Assembly: GCF_030818795.1 (NCBI RefSeq)
Contig: NZ_JAUTAY010000001.1
Coordinates: 1,302,001-1,366,000, forward strand
DNA from: Microbacterium sp. SORGH_AS_0862
GTDB taxonomy: Bacteria; Actinomycetota; Actinomycetes; Actinomycetales; Microbacteriaceae
Length of the DNA: 64,000 nucleotides
Direction of reading: 5' to 3'
Shown: one piece after another, positions 54,674-62,730 of the stretch
Numbering within the stretch: the first letter of the stretch is position 1
Layout of the letters: each line of letters begins with the position of its first letter
Made by a program: the position numbers and the translations under genes
Notes under the pieces: generated by a model
What the model was told of the DNA's origin: nothing
The model's input: the letters and a program-made list of their open reading frames with translations, nothing else
The model's database searches: none

Positions 54674-55443
54674 CACGCGTCGCCGTCATCGGGCTCGGCG
54701 AGGCGGGGCGCCGCTATGCCGTGGACCTCTCCCGGGCGGGCGCGGCGGTCCGCGGCTACGATCCGGACCCGCGCGCAGACGATCCCGCCGTTCCCCGCGT
54801 GGGCTCCGTTGTGGAGGCGGTGGCCGCCGCCGAGGTGACCATCAGTCTCGTGGGCGCGCACGCCGCCGTGTCCGTGGCCGAGCAGGTCGTGCCGCTGCTG
54901 GACGCGGGCGCGCTGTACGCCGACTTCAACACGGCGGCTCCGGAGGTGAAGTCCCAGGTCGCAGAGGTCGCCGCACGCGTCGGCGTGCGCATGGCGGATG
55001 TGGCCGTGCTCGCCCCTGTCACGCGCGCCGGCGCCCGCACACCGCTGCTCGCGAGCGGTGCGGGCGCCGTCCGCCTCGCAGGACTGCTGCGACCGCTCGG
55101 CGTTCCGATCGACACGATCGATGCGCCCGTGGGAGCTGCCGCGCGGCTGAAGATGGTGCGGAGCGTCTTCATGAAGGGCCTCGCGACCCTCCTCATCGAA
55201 ACGCTCACTGCCGCGGAGGCAGCGGATGCGGCGGACTGGATGCGTGGGCAGCTCACCGCGGAGTTGGGCCCGGACGCGCCGGCTCTCGTCGAGCGTCTGA
55301 TCACGGGCACCCACACACATCGAACGCGCCGCGAGCAGGAGGTGCGCGATGCGCTGGGCCTGCTGGACGAGCTGGGTACCCCCGACGACATGACCCGCGG
55401 CACGCTGGCATGGTTCGAGCGACTCGGGCGCGAGTCCGCCTGA
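54670..55443 (+). CDS. NAD(P)-dependent oxidoreductase, 6PGDH/HIBADH-like (DUF1932)
   Basis: 257 residues from a GTG at 54670 overlapping the IclR stop. 'RVAVIGLGEAGRRYAVDLSRAGAAVRGYDPDPRA' is the Rossmann start (about 3-36) and 'DFNTAAPEVKSQVAEVAARVGVRMADVAVLAPVTRAGARTPLLASGAGA' the active-site region. The C-terminal helices ('LKMVRSVFMKGLATLLIETLTAAEAADA', with the conserved Lys) match the DUF1932 type. Related enzymes act on beta-hydroxyacids. Coupling to an IclR gene suggests a catabolic role in the same regulon; substrate unknown. Confidence 0.78.
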   Translation: MTRVAVIGLGEAGRRYAVDLSRAGAAVRGYDPDPRADDPAVPRVGSVVEAVAAAEVTISLVGAHAAVSVAEQVVPLLDAGALYADFNTAAPEVKSQVAEVAARVGVRMADVAVLAPVTRAGARTPLLASGAGAVRLAGLLRPLGVPIDTIDAPVGAAARLKMVRSVFMKGLATLLIETLTAAEAADAADWMRGQLTAELGPDAPALVERLITGTHTHRTRREQEVRDALGLLDELGTPDDMTRGTLAWFERLGRESA

Positions 55444-55463
55444 GCAACGACCCCCAAACCTTT

Positions 55464-55538
55464 CCGCGCGAGACTGCATATCCTGCACGAGATCACGGTG
55501 TTCACCCGTGATCTCGTCGCAGAAGTGCAGTCTCGCGG
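55464..55538. repeat. Nested palindrome, GAGATCACGGG family (copy 2)
   Basis: CCGCGCGAGACTGCA ... TGCACGAGATCACGG-TGTTCA-CCCGTGATCTCGTCGCA ... TGCAGTCTCGCGG. Same core and outer arms as the copy at 47365, here between two rightward genes and 28 bp before the next start. Confidence 0.85.
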
Positions 55539-55565
55539 CGGTGACGCGGCTCCTATCCTGAACAC

Positions 55566-56162
55566 GTGCGTCCGCTCCGTTCCGCCCTGGCCGCCGCGAC
55601 GGTCGCGGTGCTCACGGTGCTCGCCTTCGGCGAGGCCACGCATTGGCGCGCGAGCAGGCGACGCCTCGGCTCACCATTCGCGCGGGGGACGGAGGCCATC
55701 ATCGTTCTCGGCTACGGCAACCGCGGTCCAAGAGCCAACCGCGAGAACCGCTATCGCGTGCGGGCGGGGATCCGCTCGATCAACCCTGCGGCGACCCGCG
55801 CCGTCCTGGTGTTCTGCGGCGGGACGGTGGAGGGCCCCGTCCCCGAGGCGGAGATCATGGAGGCGTATGCCCGCGACGAGCTCGGCTACCGCGGCCCCTG
55901 CGTGCTGGAGTCAGAGAGCCGGTCCACATGGCAGAACATCGAGAACGCGATCCCGTTGATCGAGTCCGCCGACGTGATCAAGATCGTGTCGAACTCGATC
56001 CACGCGGAGCTGGCCCGCGGATATCTCTGGATGCTGCGACCCGACCTCGCCGCACGACTCGCCCGAGGGGCGGACTACCGCTTCGGCGAGATCGTCTTCG
56101 TGAAGCCGGTCGCCGCCGTTCTCGGCCACAAGAAGCTCCGCCGCCTCCGCTTGCTCGACTGA
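55566..56162 (+). CDS. YdcF-like (DUF218) protein
   Basis: 198 residues from an ATG-equivalent GTG at 55566. N-terminal signal/anchor ('SALAAATVAVLTVLAFGEAT', about 6-25), then the DUF218 core: 'EAIIVLGYGNRGPRANRENRYRVRAGIRSI' (about 44-73), 'VFCGGTVEGPVPEAEIMEAYARDELG' and 'ESESRSTWQNIENAIPLIE'. YdcF/SanA family members are membrane-associated and of unclear function, with links to envelope integrity. No connection to the aromatic genes is seen. Confidence 0.78.
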   Translation: MRPLRSALAAATVAVLTVLAFGEATHWRASRRRLGSPFARGTEAIIVLGYGNRGPRANRENRYRVRAGIRSINPAATRAVLVFCGGTVEGPVPEAEIMEAYARDELGYRGPCVLESESRSTWQNIENAIPLIESADVIKIVSNSIHAELARGYLWMLRPDLAARLARGADYRFGEIVFVKPVAAVLGHKKLRRLRLLD

Positions 56163-56182
56163 GCCTCCTTCCTTCCTTCCAG

Positions 56183-56313
56183 CCGCGAGACTGTCCCCAC
56201 GCCCTCTCCACGCCCGGTGCCCGGACGCGGAGCCTCCAGGCGCGTGGGCCCATCTCCCGCACGAGATCACGGGTAAACACAGTGATCTCGTCGCAGAGAT
56301 GCTGTCTCGCGGG
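56183..56313. repeat. Nested palindrome, GAGATCACGGG family (copy 3, with insert)
   Basis: Outer arms CCGCGAGACTG / (C)TGTCTCGCGGG enclose about 45 extra bp not present in the other two copies, then the core CACGAGATCACGGG-TAAACA-CAGTGATCTCGT. The insert is itself partly self-complementary (CCACGCCC...GCGTGGG). Between convergent genes. Confidence 0.8.
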
Positions 56314-56334
56314 AAGGGGAGGGGAGAGCGCGGG

Positions 56335-57129
56335 TCATTCCCAGGTGGCGGTGTCGGGATCGAGACCCTCGCTGCGGGCACGGGCATCGATCGCACGGCG
56401 CAGCCACATGGCGAGCCCCGGTCGCACAGCGTCGTAGTGCGCGGTGAAGGCGGGATCCGCTTCGTACATGCGGCCGAGGCAGACCTGCATGCTGCGCGTG
56501 AGGGAGAAGTACTGCGAGAACACCTCGCGGTGCCGATCGACGAGCGCGTTCGCACCCTCGCTGCCCGGCTCGACTCCGGCGTCGACCGCAGCCGCCAGCT
56601 GCGCGTGCAGCGCGCTGACGGTCTGCGCGATGCGCGTCCAGTCCGCCGCTTCCCGCTTGGCCGTGCGTTCCGCGTACTGCTGCCACTGAGCGGTGTCGCC
56701 GTATCGCTCGCGCGCCTGCAGCGGCCACCGCGGATCCCACTCGGGACCGAACGTCTCCACCTGCTCGCGCACCGTGAGCGTGAGGCCGTTCTCGTACGAG
56801 TCGATCATCCGCTCGACATCGTCGCCGCGGCGCCGCAGCTCCTCGATGCGCTCCCCCAGCCGTGCTCGTTGCATGCGGAGCACGTCGGCGGCCTCGAGCG
56901 CCGAGCCGTCGAGGATGATGCGGACATCGTCGAGCCCGATCCCGAGCTCGCGGTAGAGGACGATTCGCTGCAGCCGCTCCAGGTCGACGCCGGCGTACCG
57001 GCGGTACCCACTGGCCTCTCGTACCGAGGGCCTGGCGAGCCCGATCTCGTCCCAGTGGTGCAGAGTGCGCACCGTGACACCGAGCCGATGGGCCGCCTGT
57101 CCGACGCTCAGGTCGCTCCCGTCAGACAT
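56335..57129 (-). CDS. MerR-family regulator with TipAS domain
   Basis: 264 residues from the ATG at 57127-57129. MerR helix-turn-helix 'LSVGQAAHRLGVTVRTLHHWDEIGLARPSVREASGYRRYAGVDLERLQRIVLYRELGIGL' (about 7-66), coiled coil (about 80-120), and a C-terminal TipAS domain ('TRSMQVCLGRMYEADPAFTAHYDAVRPGLAMWLRRAIDARA', about 208-248). TipA-like proteins bind thiopeptide and other drugs and switch on resistance genes. It overlaps the VOC gene by 8 bp. Confidence 0.85.
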   Translation of the reverse strand: MSDGSDLSVGQAAHRLGVTVRTLHHWDEIGLARPSVREASGYRRYAGVDLERLQRIVLYRELGIGLDDVRIILDGSALEAADVLRMQRARLGERIEELRRRGDDVERMIDSYENGLTLTVREQVETFGPEWDPRWPLQARERYGDTAQWQQYAERTAKREAADWTRIAQTVSALHAQLAAAVDAGVEPGSEGANALVDRHREVFSQYFSLTRSMQVCLGRMYEADPAFTAHYDAVRPGLAMWLRRAIDARARSEGLDPDTATWE

Positions 57130-57649
57130 GCTCACCATTGTCACCTCCCTCGACGCCGATGCCGACGGCGCGCAGCGCGACCGTCCCCTCGCTGGTCGGA
57201 TCGAACGGCTTGGCCGCGGTGAACACGACGCGGACGTTCTCGGGCGTCAGCACCTCGATGTCACGGGTGTTCCATGCGGTGTCGCGCGGGGCCTTCGTCG
57301 CAGCCGCATCCAGCGCGCGCACCGCATCCGCGATGTTCTCGATCTGCGCCAGCACACAGGCGAAGCTGACGGTCATGGCCGGCAGCGCCTGCTCCGCGGA
57401 TCCGGCCGGGACCAGCAGCACGTCCTGGAAAGCCCACCGGCGCAGGTGCACGAGCTGCCCCGGGATCGCGAAAAGCTCGAAGAAGCCCAGTCCGCGGGTC
57501 CAGAAGTCGACGGATGCGGGGATATCGGTGGTCGGGATCGTGACGAACATGGGCATGCCGTAGATCCCGCGGTACAGCTCGGGGGCGACGGCATCGGGCC
57601 CTGGAGCAGGGACGGGGCTGATGTCGAAGGCGTTGTAGAAGTCGCTCAT
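57122..57649 (-). CDS. VOC-family protein
   Basis: 175 residues from the ATG at 57647-57649. 'MFVTIPTTDIPASVDFWTRGLGFFELFAIPGQLVHLRRWAFQDVLLVPAGS' (about 40-91) is a bleomycin-resistance/glyoxalase-like beta-alpha-beta unit. Being cotranscribed with a TipAS drug sensor, a drug-binding resistance function is plausible, and a dioxygenase-like role less so. Confidence 0.75.
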   Translation of the reverse strand: MSDFYNAFDISPVPAPGPDAVAPELYRGIYGMPMFVTIPTTDIPASVDFWTRGLGFFELFAIPGQLVHLRRWAFQDVLLVPAGSAEQALPAMTVSFACVLAQIENIADAVRALDAAATKAPRDTAWNTRDIEVLTPENVRVVFTAAKPFDPTSEGTVALRAVGIGVEGGDNGEHV

Positions 57650-57682
57650 GGGACCACCGTGCGCCCTCACGCCGCGTGAGGG

Positions 57683-58996
57683 TCAAGCAGGGTCCTCCAC
57701 GGGCGGGCGGAACCTCCCCCACGCGATCGTACAGACGGCCATCAGCAGGGAGGCGCCCACGACGTACAGGGCGACGGGTGTGGTCGAGCCCGTCGCCGCC
57801 AGAAGCGAGGTCGCGATGAGCGGCGCGATGCCGCCGCCGACGATCGCTCCGAACTGATACGCCATGCTCACGCCCGAGTAACGGAGTCGGCTCGGGAAGG
57901 TGCGCGTGAGGATCGGCGGCACCACCGCCCAGGCGAACGACGTCGACGCGTGCGCGAGGATCGTGCCCACTGCGGCGAGCCAGATCTCTCCGGTGTTGAA
58001 CAGGAGGAAGAAGACGATCGCCGTCGCGGCCATGAGGATGCCGCCCAGCACTCCCATCGGCACGAGGCCCCGACGATCGGCGATCCGTGCGAGCAGCGGG
58101 ATCATGACGATCTGCAGCACGCAGCACGCGATCCCGATCCACAGCAGGGCGCTCTGGCCATAGCCCAACTGGGCGGTGCCGTAGCTCAGCGCCCACGTGA
58201 GCACGAGGTAGGAGAGGATCGACGGGACGCCCGCGATCACGATCGTCACGATCAGCTGCGGGGTGAACCGGGCGAAGACCTCCATGAAGGGCACGCGGGC
58301 GGGCGCGTTCTTCACGGCCGACTCGAAGAGGGGGCTCTCGCCGAGCCGGCGTCTGGTCCACAGACCGACGACGACGAGCACGACGCTGATGACGAAGCCG
58401 ATCCGCCACCCCCACGCCTGGAAAGCCGGCCCCGTGACAGCGAGCAGCACGATCAGCATGAGGTTCGCGAGCATGAGCCCGGCGGGCAGGCCGATCATCG
58501 GCGCCGCTCCGTAGAGCGCCCGGCGCTGCGGCGGCGCGTGCTCGATGGCCATCGTCACGGCCCCTCCCCATTCGGCGCCGACGCCGAGTCCCTGCGCCAG
58601 ACGCAGCAGGACGAGGAGGATGGGGGCGGCGATGCCGATGGCCTCGAAGTTGGGCACGAGGCCGATCAGGACCGTGGCCCCGCCCATCACGAAGAGGGAG
58701 AGAACCAGCATCCGCTTGCGTCCGATGCGGTCCCCGAAGTGTCCCGCGAGGATCCCGCCCAAGGGGCGCGCGACGAATCCGAAGGCGAAGGTCACGAAGG
58801 CGCCGAGCTGGCTTGCGGCAGGATCGTCCGACGGGAAGAACTGCGGACCGAACACCAGCGCGGCGCAGGCGGCGTAGAGGAAGAAGTCGTACCACTCGAT
58901 GGTGGTGCCGAGGAAGGTCGCGCCGATCACCCGCCGCGACTCACGGGCCATTCCCGGGTCGACGGCGGCCGGCGCGGCCGAGTCGTTCTGTGTCAT
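57683..58996 (-). CDS. MHS-family MFS transporter (metabolite:proton symporter)
   Basis: 437 residues, about 12 helices. 'IGATFLGTTIEWYDFFLYAACAALVFGPQFFP' (about 24-55) and 'GHFGDRIGRKRMLVLSLFVMGGATVLIGLVP' (about 84-114), then 'RLAQGLGVGAEWGGAVTMAIEHAP', are hallmarks of the MHS branch (shikimate, proline/betaine, KgtP, PcaT). It is the last gene of an operon with a CoA ligase and a MaoC hydratase, so it likely imports their acid substrate. Confidence 0.87.
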   Translation of the reverse strand: MTQNDSAAPAAVDPGMARESRRVIGATFLGTTIEWYDFFLYAACAALVFGPQFFPSDDPAASQLGAFVTFAFGFVARPLGGILAGHFGDRIGRKRMLVLSLFVMGGATVLIGLVPNFEAIGIAAPILLVLLRLAQGLGVGAEWGGAVTMAIEHAPPQRRALYGAAPMIGLPAGLMLANLMLIVLLAVTGPAFQAWGWRIGFVISVVLVVVGLWTRRRLGESPLFESAVKNAPARVPFMEVFARFTPQLIVTIVIAGVPSILSYLVLTWALSYGTAQLGYGQSALLWIGIACCVLQIVMIPLLARIADRRGLVPMGVLGGILMAATAIVFFLLFNTGEIWLAAVGTILAHASTSFAWAVVPPILTRTFPSRLRYSGVSMAYQFGAIVGGGIAPLIATSLLAATGSTTPVALYVVGASLLMAVCTIAWGRFRPPVEDPA

Positions 58997-59034
58997 GAGC
59001 GGTCCTCCTTGACCGTCGTGGATGGATAGGGACG

Positions 59035-60666
59035 TCAGTGCACGATGCGCATGGTGCCGGTCGGAGCATCGACGCCGCCGACCAGCGCCTGCAGCCCGGC
59101 CTTGAGCCGCGGCAGGTCGACCTTGCCGTGGGGGCTGCGCGCGAGGGTGTCGCGGATCACGAGGTGCCGCGGCTTCTTGTACCCGGCGAGGCGGGCGTCC
59201 AGATGCGTGCGCAGAGCCTCGGCGTCGATCACCGCCCCGTCGGCGGGAACGACGACGGCGGTCACCACCTCGCCGTAGCGCTGGTCGGGCATCCCGAACA
59301 CGACGGCGTCGCCGATGGCGGGGAAGGCGAGCAGGGCCTCCTCCACCTCCACGGGATAGACCTTCTCACCGCCCGTGTTCACGACGGAGCTTCCTCGGCC
59401 GAGCAGCTCGAGCGTTCCGTCACCGTGCGAGAGAGCCCAGTCGCCGGGCATGACGTGGCGCACACCGTCGATGACCGGGAAGGTCGCTCGGGTCTTCTCC
59501 TCGTCGCGGAAGTATCCCTTCGGCAGCGTGCCGCGGAACGCCAGGATGCCGCGTCCGCCGTCGAGGTGCTGCACCTGCTGGAGGTCCTCGTCGAGCACGA
59601 CCGCGCCCGGCAGCAGGCGCAACTCGCCCGGGAGATCGTCGGCGGATGCGGTGACGTTGACGGCGTAGGGACCGCCCTCCGTCGAGGCGAGCAGGTCGGT
59701 GATGACGATGTCGTCTCGCTCGTGGAACCGGCGCTTCACCTGGGCGCTGAGCCGCATACCCGAGCTGATGATCGAATGGACGTCGCCGAAGCCCGGGGCC
59801 CCCGCGCGTTCGAGCGCGTCGACGAGCGGCAGCCCGATGGCGTCTCCGGCGATGATGAGACGTGTGGCCCGCTCGTCGAGGGCGAAGCCCACCGCGGCGT
59901 CGGCGTCGAACCGCGCGGACGGCAGGATGAGCACCGTGCCGCCGAGCACGAGGGTGTTCATCGAGGTGAACAGAGCCGTGCCGTGCAGGAAAGGCGCGAG
60001 CGGAAGCGTGCGGGTGACCGGTGGGTCGGCGGCGGCGGCGACGACCTCGGCCATGGAAGTCGGCACCTCGAGCCCCGCCGTGCCGTAGATGGAGTAGAGC
60101 TGCACCGAGAGGATGTCTTCGGCTGCCCAGACCACCGCCTTGGGCTTGCCCGTCGTGCCGCCGGTGTACAGGCGCAGCTCCGCCCCCTCCGGCGGTGTCG
60201 GGAGAAGCTCGTGCGGTGCGGCGACCGCATCCGCCCACGTCGTCCCGGCCGCGGGCACGGGACTCGGTCCGTCGTCGATGACGATGAGTTCCGGGGCGTG
60301 CGCCCAACCTTCGAGGGCATCGTGCACGACATCCGCGAGCGACGTGGGGTAGACGAGCACTTTCGCGCCGGAGTCCTCGAGCAGCGCGCGCACCTCGACC
60401 GCGCGATACCGATAGTTCAGCGGGACGGGCGCGATCGCGCTGGCGAAGCAGGCGAAGAGCGTCACGAGGTACTCGGGCCGGTTGTAGAGCAGGATCGCGA
60501 CCGAGTCCCCCGGACGGAGCCCGGCCTGCGCGAGGTGTCCCGACAGCGCGCCGGCGTCGCGCGCGAAGCGGCCGTAGGTCATGGTCCCGTTGGGCGTGAC
60601 GATCGCGGGTCGGTCACCGAATGCACGCGCGACCTCCTGCCACACGTCGCTGTAGTGGCCTCTCAT
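59035..60666 (-). CDS. AMP-dependent acyl/aryl-CoA synthetase
   Basis: 543 residues, ATG at 60664-60666. Adenylation motif 'LRLYTGGTTGKPKAVVWAAED' (about 168-188), 'GDWALSHGDGTLELLGRGSSVVNTGGEKVYPVEVEEAL' and the catalytic Lys in 'LARSPHGKVDLPRLK' (about 515). The 'YTGGTTGKPK' form occurs in the fatty-/cholate-type branch (FadD3/FadD19-like). It activates an acid to CoA for hydration by the MaoC protein upstream. Whether the acid is a phenylpropenoate or alkanoate is open. Confidence 0.83.
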   Translation of the reverse strand: MRGHYSDVWQEVARAFGDRPAIVTPNGTMTYGRFARDAGALSGHLAQAGLRPGDSVAILLYNRPEYLVTLFACFASAIAPVPLNYRYRAVEVRALLEDSGAKVLVYPTSLADVVHDALEGWAHAPELIVIDDGPSPVPAAGTTWADAVAAPHELLPTPPEGAELRLYTGGTTGKPKAVVWAAEDILSVQLYSIYGTAGLEVPTSMAEVVAAAADPPVTRTLPLAPFLHGTALFTSMNTLVLGGTVLILPSARFDADAAVGFALDERATRLIIAGDAIGLPLVDALERAGAPGFGDVHSIISSGMRLSAQVKRRFHERDDIVITDLLASTEGGPYAVNVTASADDLPGELRLLPGAVVLDEDLQQVQHLDGGRGILAFRGTLPKGYFRDEEKTRATFPVIDGVRHVMPGDWALSHGDGTLELLGRGSSVVNTGGEKVYPVEVEEALLAFPAIGDAVVFGMPDQRYGEVVTAVVVPADGAVIDAEALRTHLDARLAGYKKPRHLVIRDTLARSPHGKVDLPRLKAGLQALVGGVDAPTGTMRIVH

Positions 60667-60738
60667 CCGAACTCCTTCGTCCGATGCCGCCCGCGGCGGC
60701 GGGTAGCCGAGCGCGGACGACGGCGTCCGCGCGGCGCG

Positions 60739-61203
60739 TCAGTGGTAGTAGCGCAGCACCAGCTCCGCCACACACGCGGGCTTCGCCGCATCCTCGACCT
60801 CGAAGGTCACCGGCACCTCGATCTGCACCCCGCCGGCGACCTCGCTCGCGGTCCGCACCTCTCCTGACACCCGGATGCGGCTGCCGACGGGGACCGGGGC
60901 GGGGAAGCGCACGCGGTTGAGGCCGTAGTTGATGCCCATGCCGGCGTCCTCGACCTCGAAGACCTCTGCCATGAGCGGTACGACCAGGCTCAGCGTGAGC
61001 AAACCGTGGGCGATGCGCGTGCCGAACGGTGTCGCCGCGGCGACCTCGGCGTCGAGGTGGATGGGGTTGTCGTCGCCGGTCACGCGCGCGAAGAGGTCGA
61101 CCTCGTCCTGCGTGATCCGCCGCCACGACGACGGTCCGAACGTCCGGCCGGCGGAACCGGCGAGATCGGCCATGGTGAGCGAGAGTCGGGTGGATTCGGC
61201 CAC
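60739..61203 (-). CDS. MaoC-type enoyl-CoA hydratase
   Basis: 154 residues from a GTG at 61201-61203, chosen over the upstream ATG (61222) because it has a perfect ribosome site AAGGAGGACACC. Hot-dog motif 'ARVTGDDNPIHLDAEVAAATPFGTRIAHGLLTLSLVVPL' (about 37-75) with the Asp-His pair. Similar to the MaoC gene at 8934. First gene of the MaoC-ligase-MHS transporter operon. Confidence 0.84.
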   Translation of the reverse strand: MAESTRLSLTMADLAGSAGRTFGPSSWRRITQDEVDLFARVTGDDNPIHLDAEVAAATPFGTRIAHGLLTLSLVVPLMAEVFEVEDAGMGINYGLNRVRFPAPVPVGSRIRVSGEVRTASEVAGGVQIEVPVTFEVEDAAKPACVAELVLRYYH

Positions 61204-61232
61204 GGTGTCCTCCTTGCGCATCGTCGCGCTTA

Positions 61233-61249
61233 TTTCAGGATGCCTGAAA
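61233..61249. promoter_or_regulatory. Palindromic operator TTTCAGGATGCCTGAAA
   Basis: Perfect 7-bp inverted repeat TTTCAGG / CCTGAAA with a 3-bp centre, 30 bp upstream of the MaoC start, where a repressor would cover the promoter. The MarR gene at 62020 is the nearest regulator and might bind it; TetR/MarR sites often have this size. Confidence 0.6.
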
Positions 61250-61321
61250 CAGTAGAGCGTACGCGGATATCCGTCAACACCCGCGCACCGTGGCGTCGGG
61301 GGCTCCGCGTAGCGTCGAAGC

Positions 61322-61999
61322 ATGAGGCTTCTGCTGCTGTCCTGGCAATCCGGGGCACTCGCTCCCTTCCTGGCCGACGCGAGCGGAGGCCCGGATCGCC
61401 GACTCACGATCGGCTACGTGACGGATGCGCAGGCCGGAATGGCCGGTGCCCCGTTCGTGGCGGCGGAGCGCGCGCGAGTCTCGGCTCTGGGCCATGAGGT
61501 GCGGGAGATCATCGCGCGCGATGCGGAGCCGCATCAGCTGGATGCGGCCCTCGGCGCTCTCGATGCGCTGTACGTCGCCGGCGGGAGCACTTTCGCTCTG
61601 CTCGAGGCACTCAAGACGACGGGCAACGACGCCGTGATCGTCGACCACGTGCGTGCCGGTCTCCCGTACATCGGGACGAGTGCCGGATCGATCATCGCGG
61701 GCCCGGACATCGCTCCCGCGTCACTCATGGACGATCCCGCCGACGGCCCGCTGCTGCGCGACACGCGTGGTCTCGCGCTCATCGACACGACCATCGTTCC
61801 CCACGCCGACGGGCTGCTCCCGCCGTACCCGCCGGAACTGATCGACCGCATCCTCCACACCTATGGCGGCGACCACCGCCTGCAACCGCTCCGCGACGCC
61901 AAGCACTTCTCGTCGACGTCCGCGGCGCTCGGGTCGTCGCGTCCGGCGAGTGAGCGGGACGCGCGCTGCGAGATTCCCGTCGCGGGTGCGCTAGCGTGA
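61322..61999 (+). CDS. Peptidase S51 / class I glutamine-amidotransferase-like protein
   Basis: 225 residues, ATG at 61322. 'ALDALYVAGGSTFALLEALKTTG' (about 78-100), nucleophile elbow 'YIGTSAGSIIAGPDI' (Ser about 124) and 'DTTIVPHADG' with a His match dipeptidase E/cyanophycinase-type S51 enzymes. The role in actinobacteria is not known. Divergent from the MaoC operon and followed by a MarR gene. Confidence 0.8.
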   Translation: MRLLLLSWQSGALAPFLADASGGPDRRLTIGYVTDAQAGMAGAPFVAAERARVSALGHEVREIIARDAEPHQLDAALGALDALYVAGGSTFALLEALKTTGNDAVIVDHVRAGLPYIGTSAGSIIAGPDIAPASLMDDPADGPLLRDTRGLALIDTTIVPHADGLLPPYPPELIDRILHTYGGDHRLQPLRDAKHFSSTSAALGSSRPASERDARCEIPVAGALA

Positions 62000-62019
62000 T
62001 CGCCGCGGAGGAGGCCCGG

Positions 62020-62463
62020 ATGTCGGCACAGCGAGGCAGTCTCGTCTACATGGTCAAGCAGCTCGAGCTCGCCCTGCGTCCGCGGTTCCTCGCCGCGTGC
62101 GCGGCGGCGGGCATGACGGGGGCTCAGTACACGGCACTCACCGTGCTCCATCGACGCCCCGGCATCAGCAGTTCCGAGCTCGCCCGTCGCTCCTTCGTGC
62201 GCGCGCAGACGATGGCCGGGATCATCGACCCGCTCGTGTCCGAAGGCTTCGTTCGCCGAGAGAGCGACCCGGCGCACGGTAGGCGCATCCTGTTGCATCT
62301 GACGGATGCGGGCGCCGCTGCCCTCGCCTCCCTCGATCCGCAGATCGCTGTGGTCGAGGACCTCATGCTCGCCGACTTCGACGACGCCGAGCGCGAGACG
62401 CTGGCCGAGCTCCTGCGGCGAGCCCGCCGATCACTCGACGAGCAGGGCCACCGCCCCGCGTGA
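62020..62463 (+). CDS. MarR-family regulator
   Basis: 147 residues from the ATG at 62020 (GGAGGAGG upstream); a GTG at 61996 is less likely. Winged helix 'YTALTVLHRRPGISSSELARRSFVRAQTMAGIIDPLVSEGFVRRESDPAHGRRILLHLTDAG' (about 36-97). It lies 20 bp after the S51 gene. Likely controls the nearby MaoC-ligase operon or the demethylase on the far side, by proximity only. Confidence 0.82.
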   Translation: MSAQRGSLVYMVKQLELALRPRFLAACAAAGMTGAQYTALTVLHRRPGISSSELARRSFVRAQTMAGIIDPLVSEGFVRRESDPAHGRRILLHLTDAGAAALASLDPQIAVVEDLMLADFDDAERETLAELLRRARRSLDEQGHRPA

Positions 62464-62562
62464 CTCCGCGCGCCCGAGCGGCCGCACGGGCTGCCGCTTG
62501 GCGAGCGCACCAGCTGCCGCTGCAGCAGGCGCACCGCGACCGCTCCCGCGCGCTGCGCTGCG

Positions 62563-62685
62563 TGTCTCAACTGTTCACCTTTGCCGGGCGAATTGCGTGC
62601 ATAACTGAGACAAGGATGGGGTGCCGGGTCCTGCGTGTCTCACTCGTTCACGCCGATAGAGCGCGTCACGCGCATAACTGAGACA
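62563..62685. repeat. Double palindrome, TGTCTCA family
   Basis: Two 50-bp elements (62563-62612 and 62636-62685), each starting TGTCTCA and ending TGAGACA, with internal GTTCAC near the left arm and GCATAACTGAGACA on the right. The period is 73 bp. Located in the 267-bp gap between convergent genes. A terminator or repeat-element role is possible. Confidence 0.85.
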
Positions 62686-62730
62686 CGGATGCGGGACGAG
62701 CCGGGCGAGGGTGTGACCCGCCCCCTCCCC

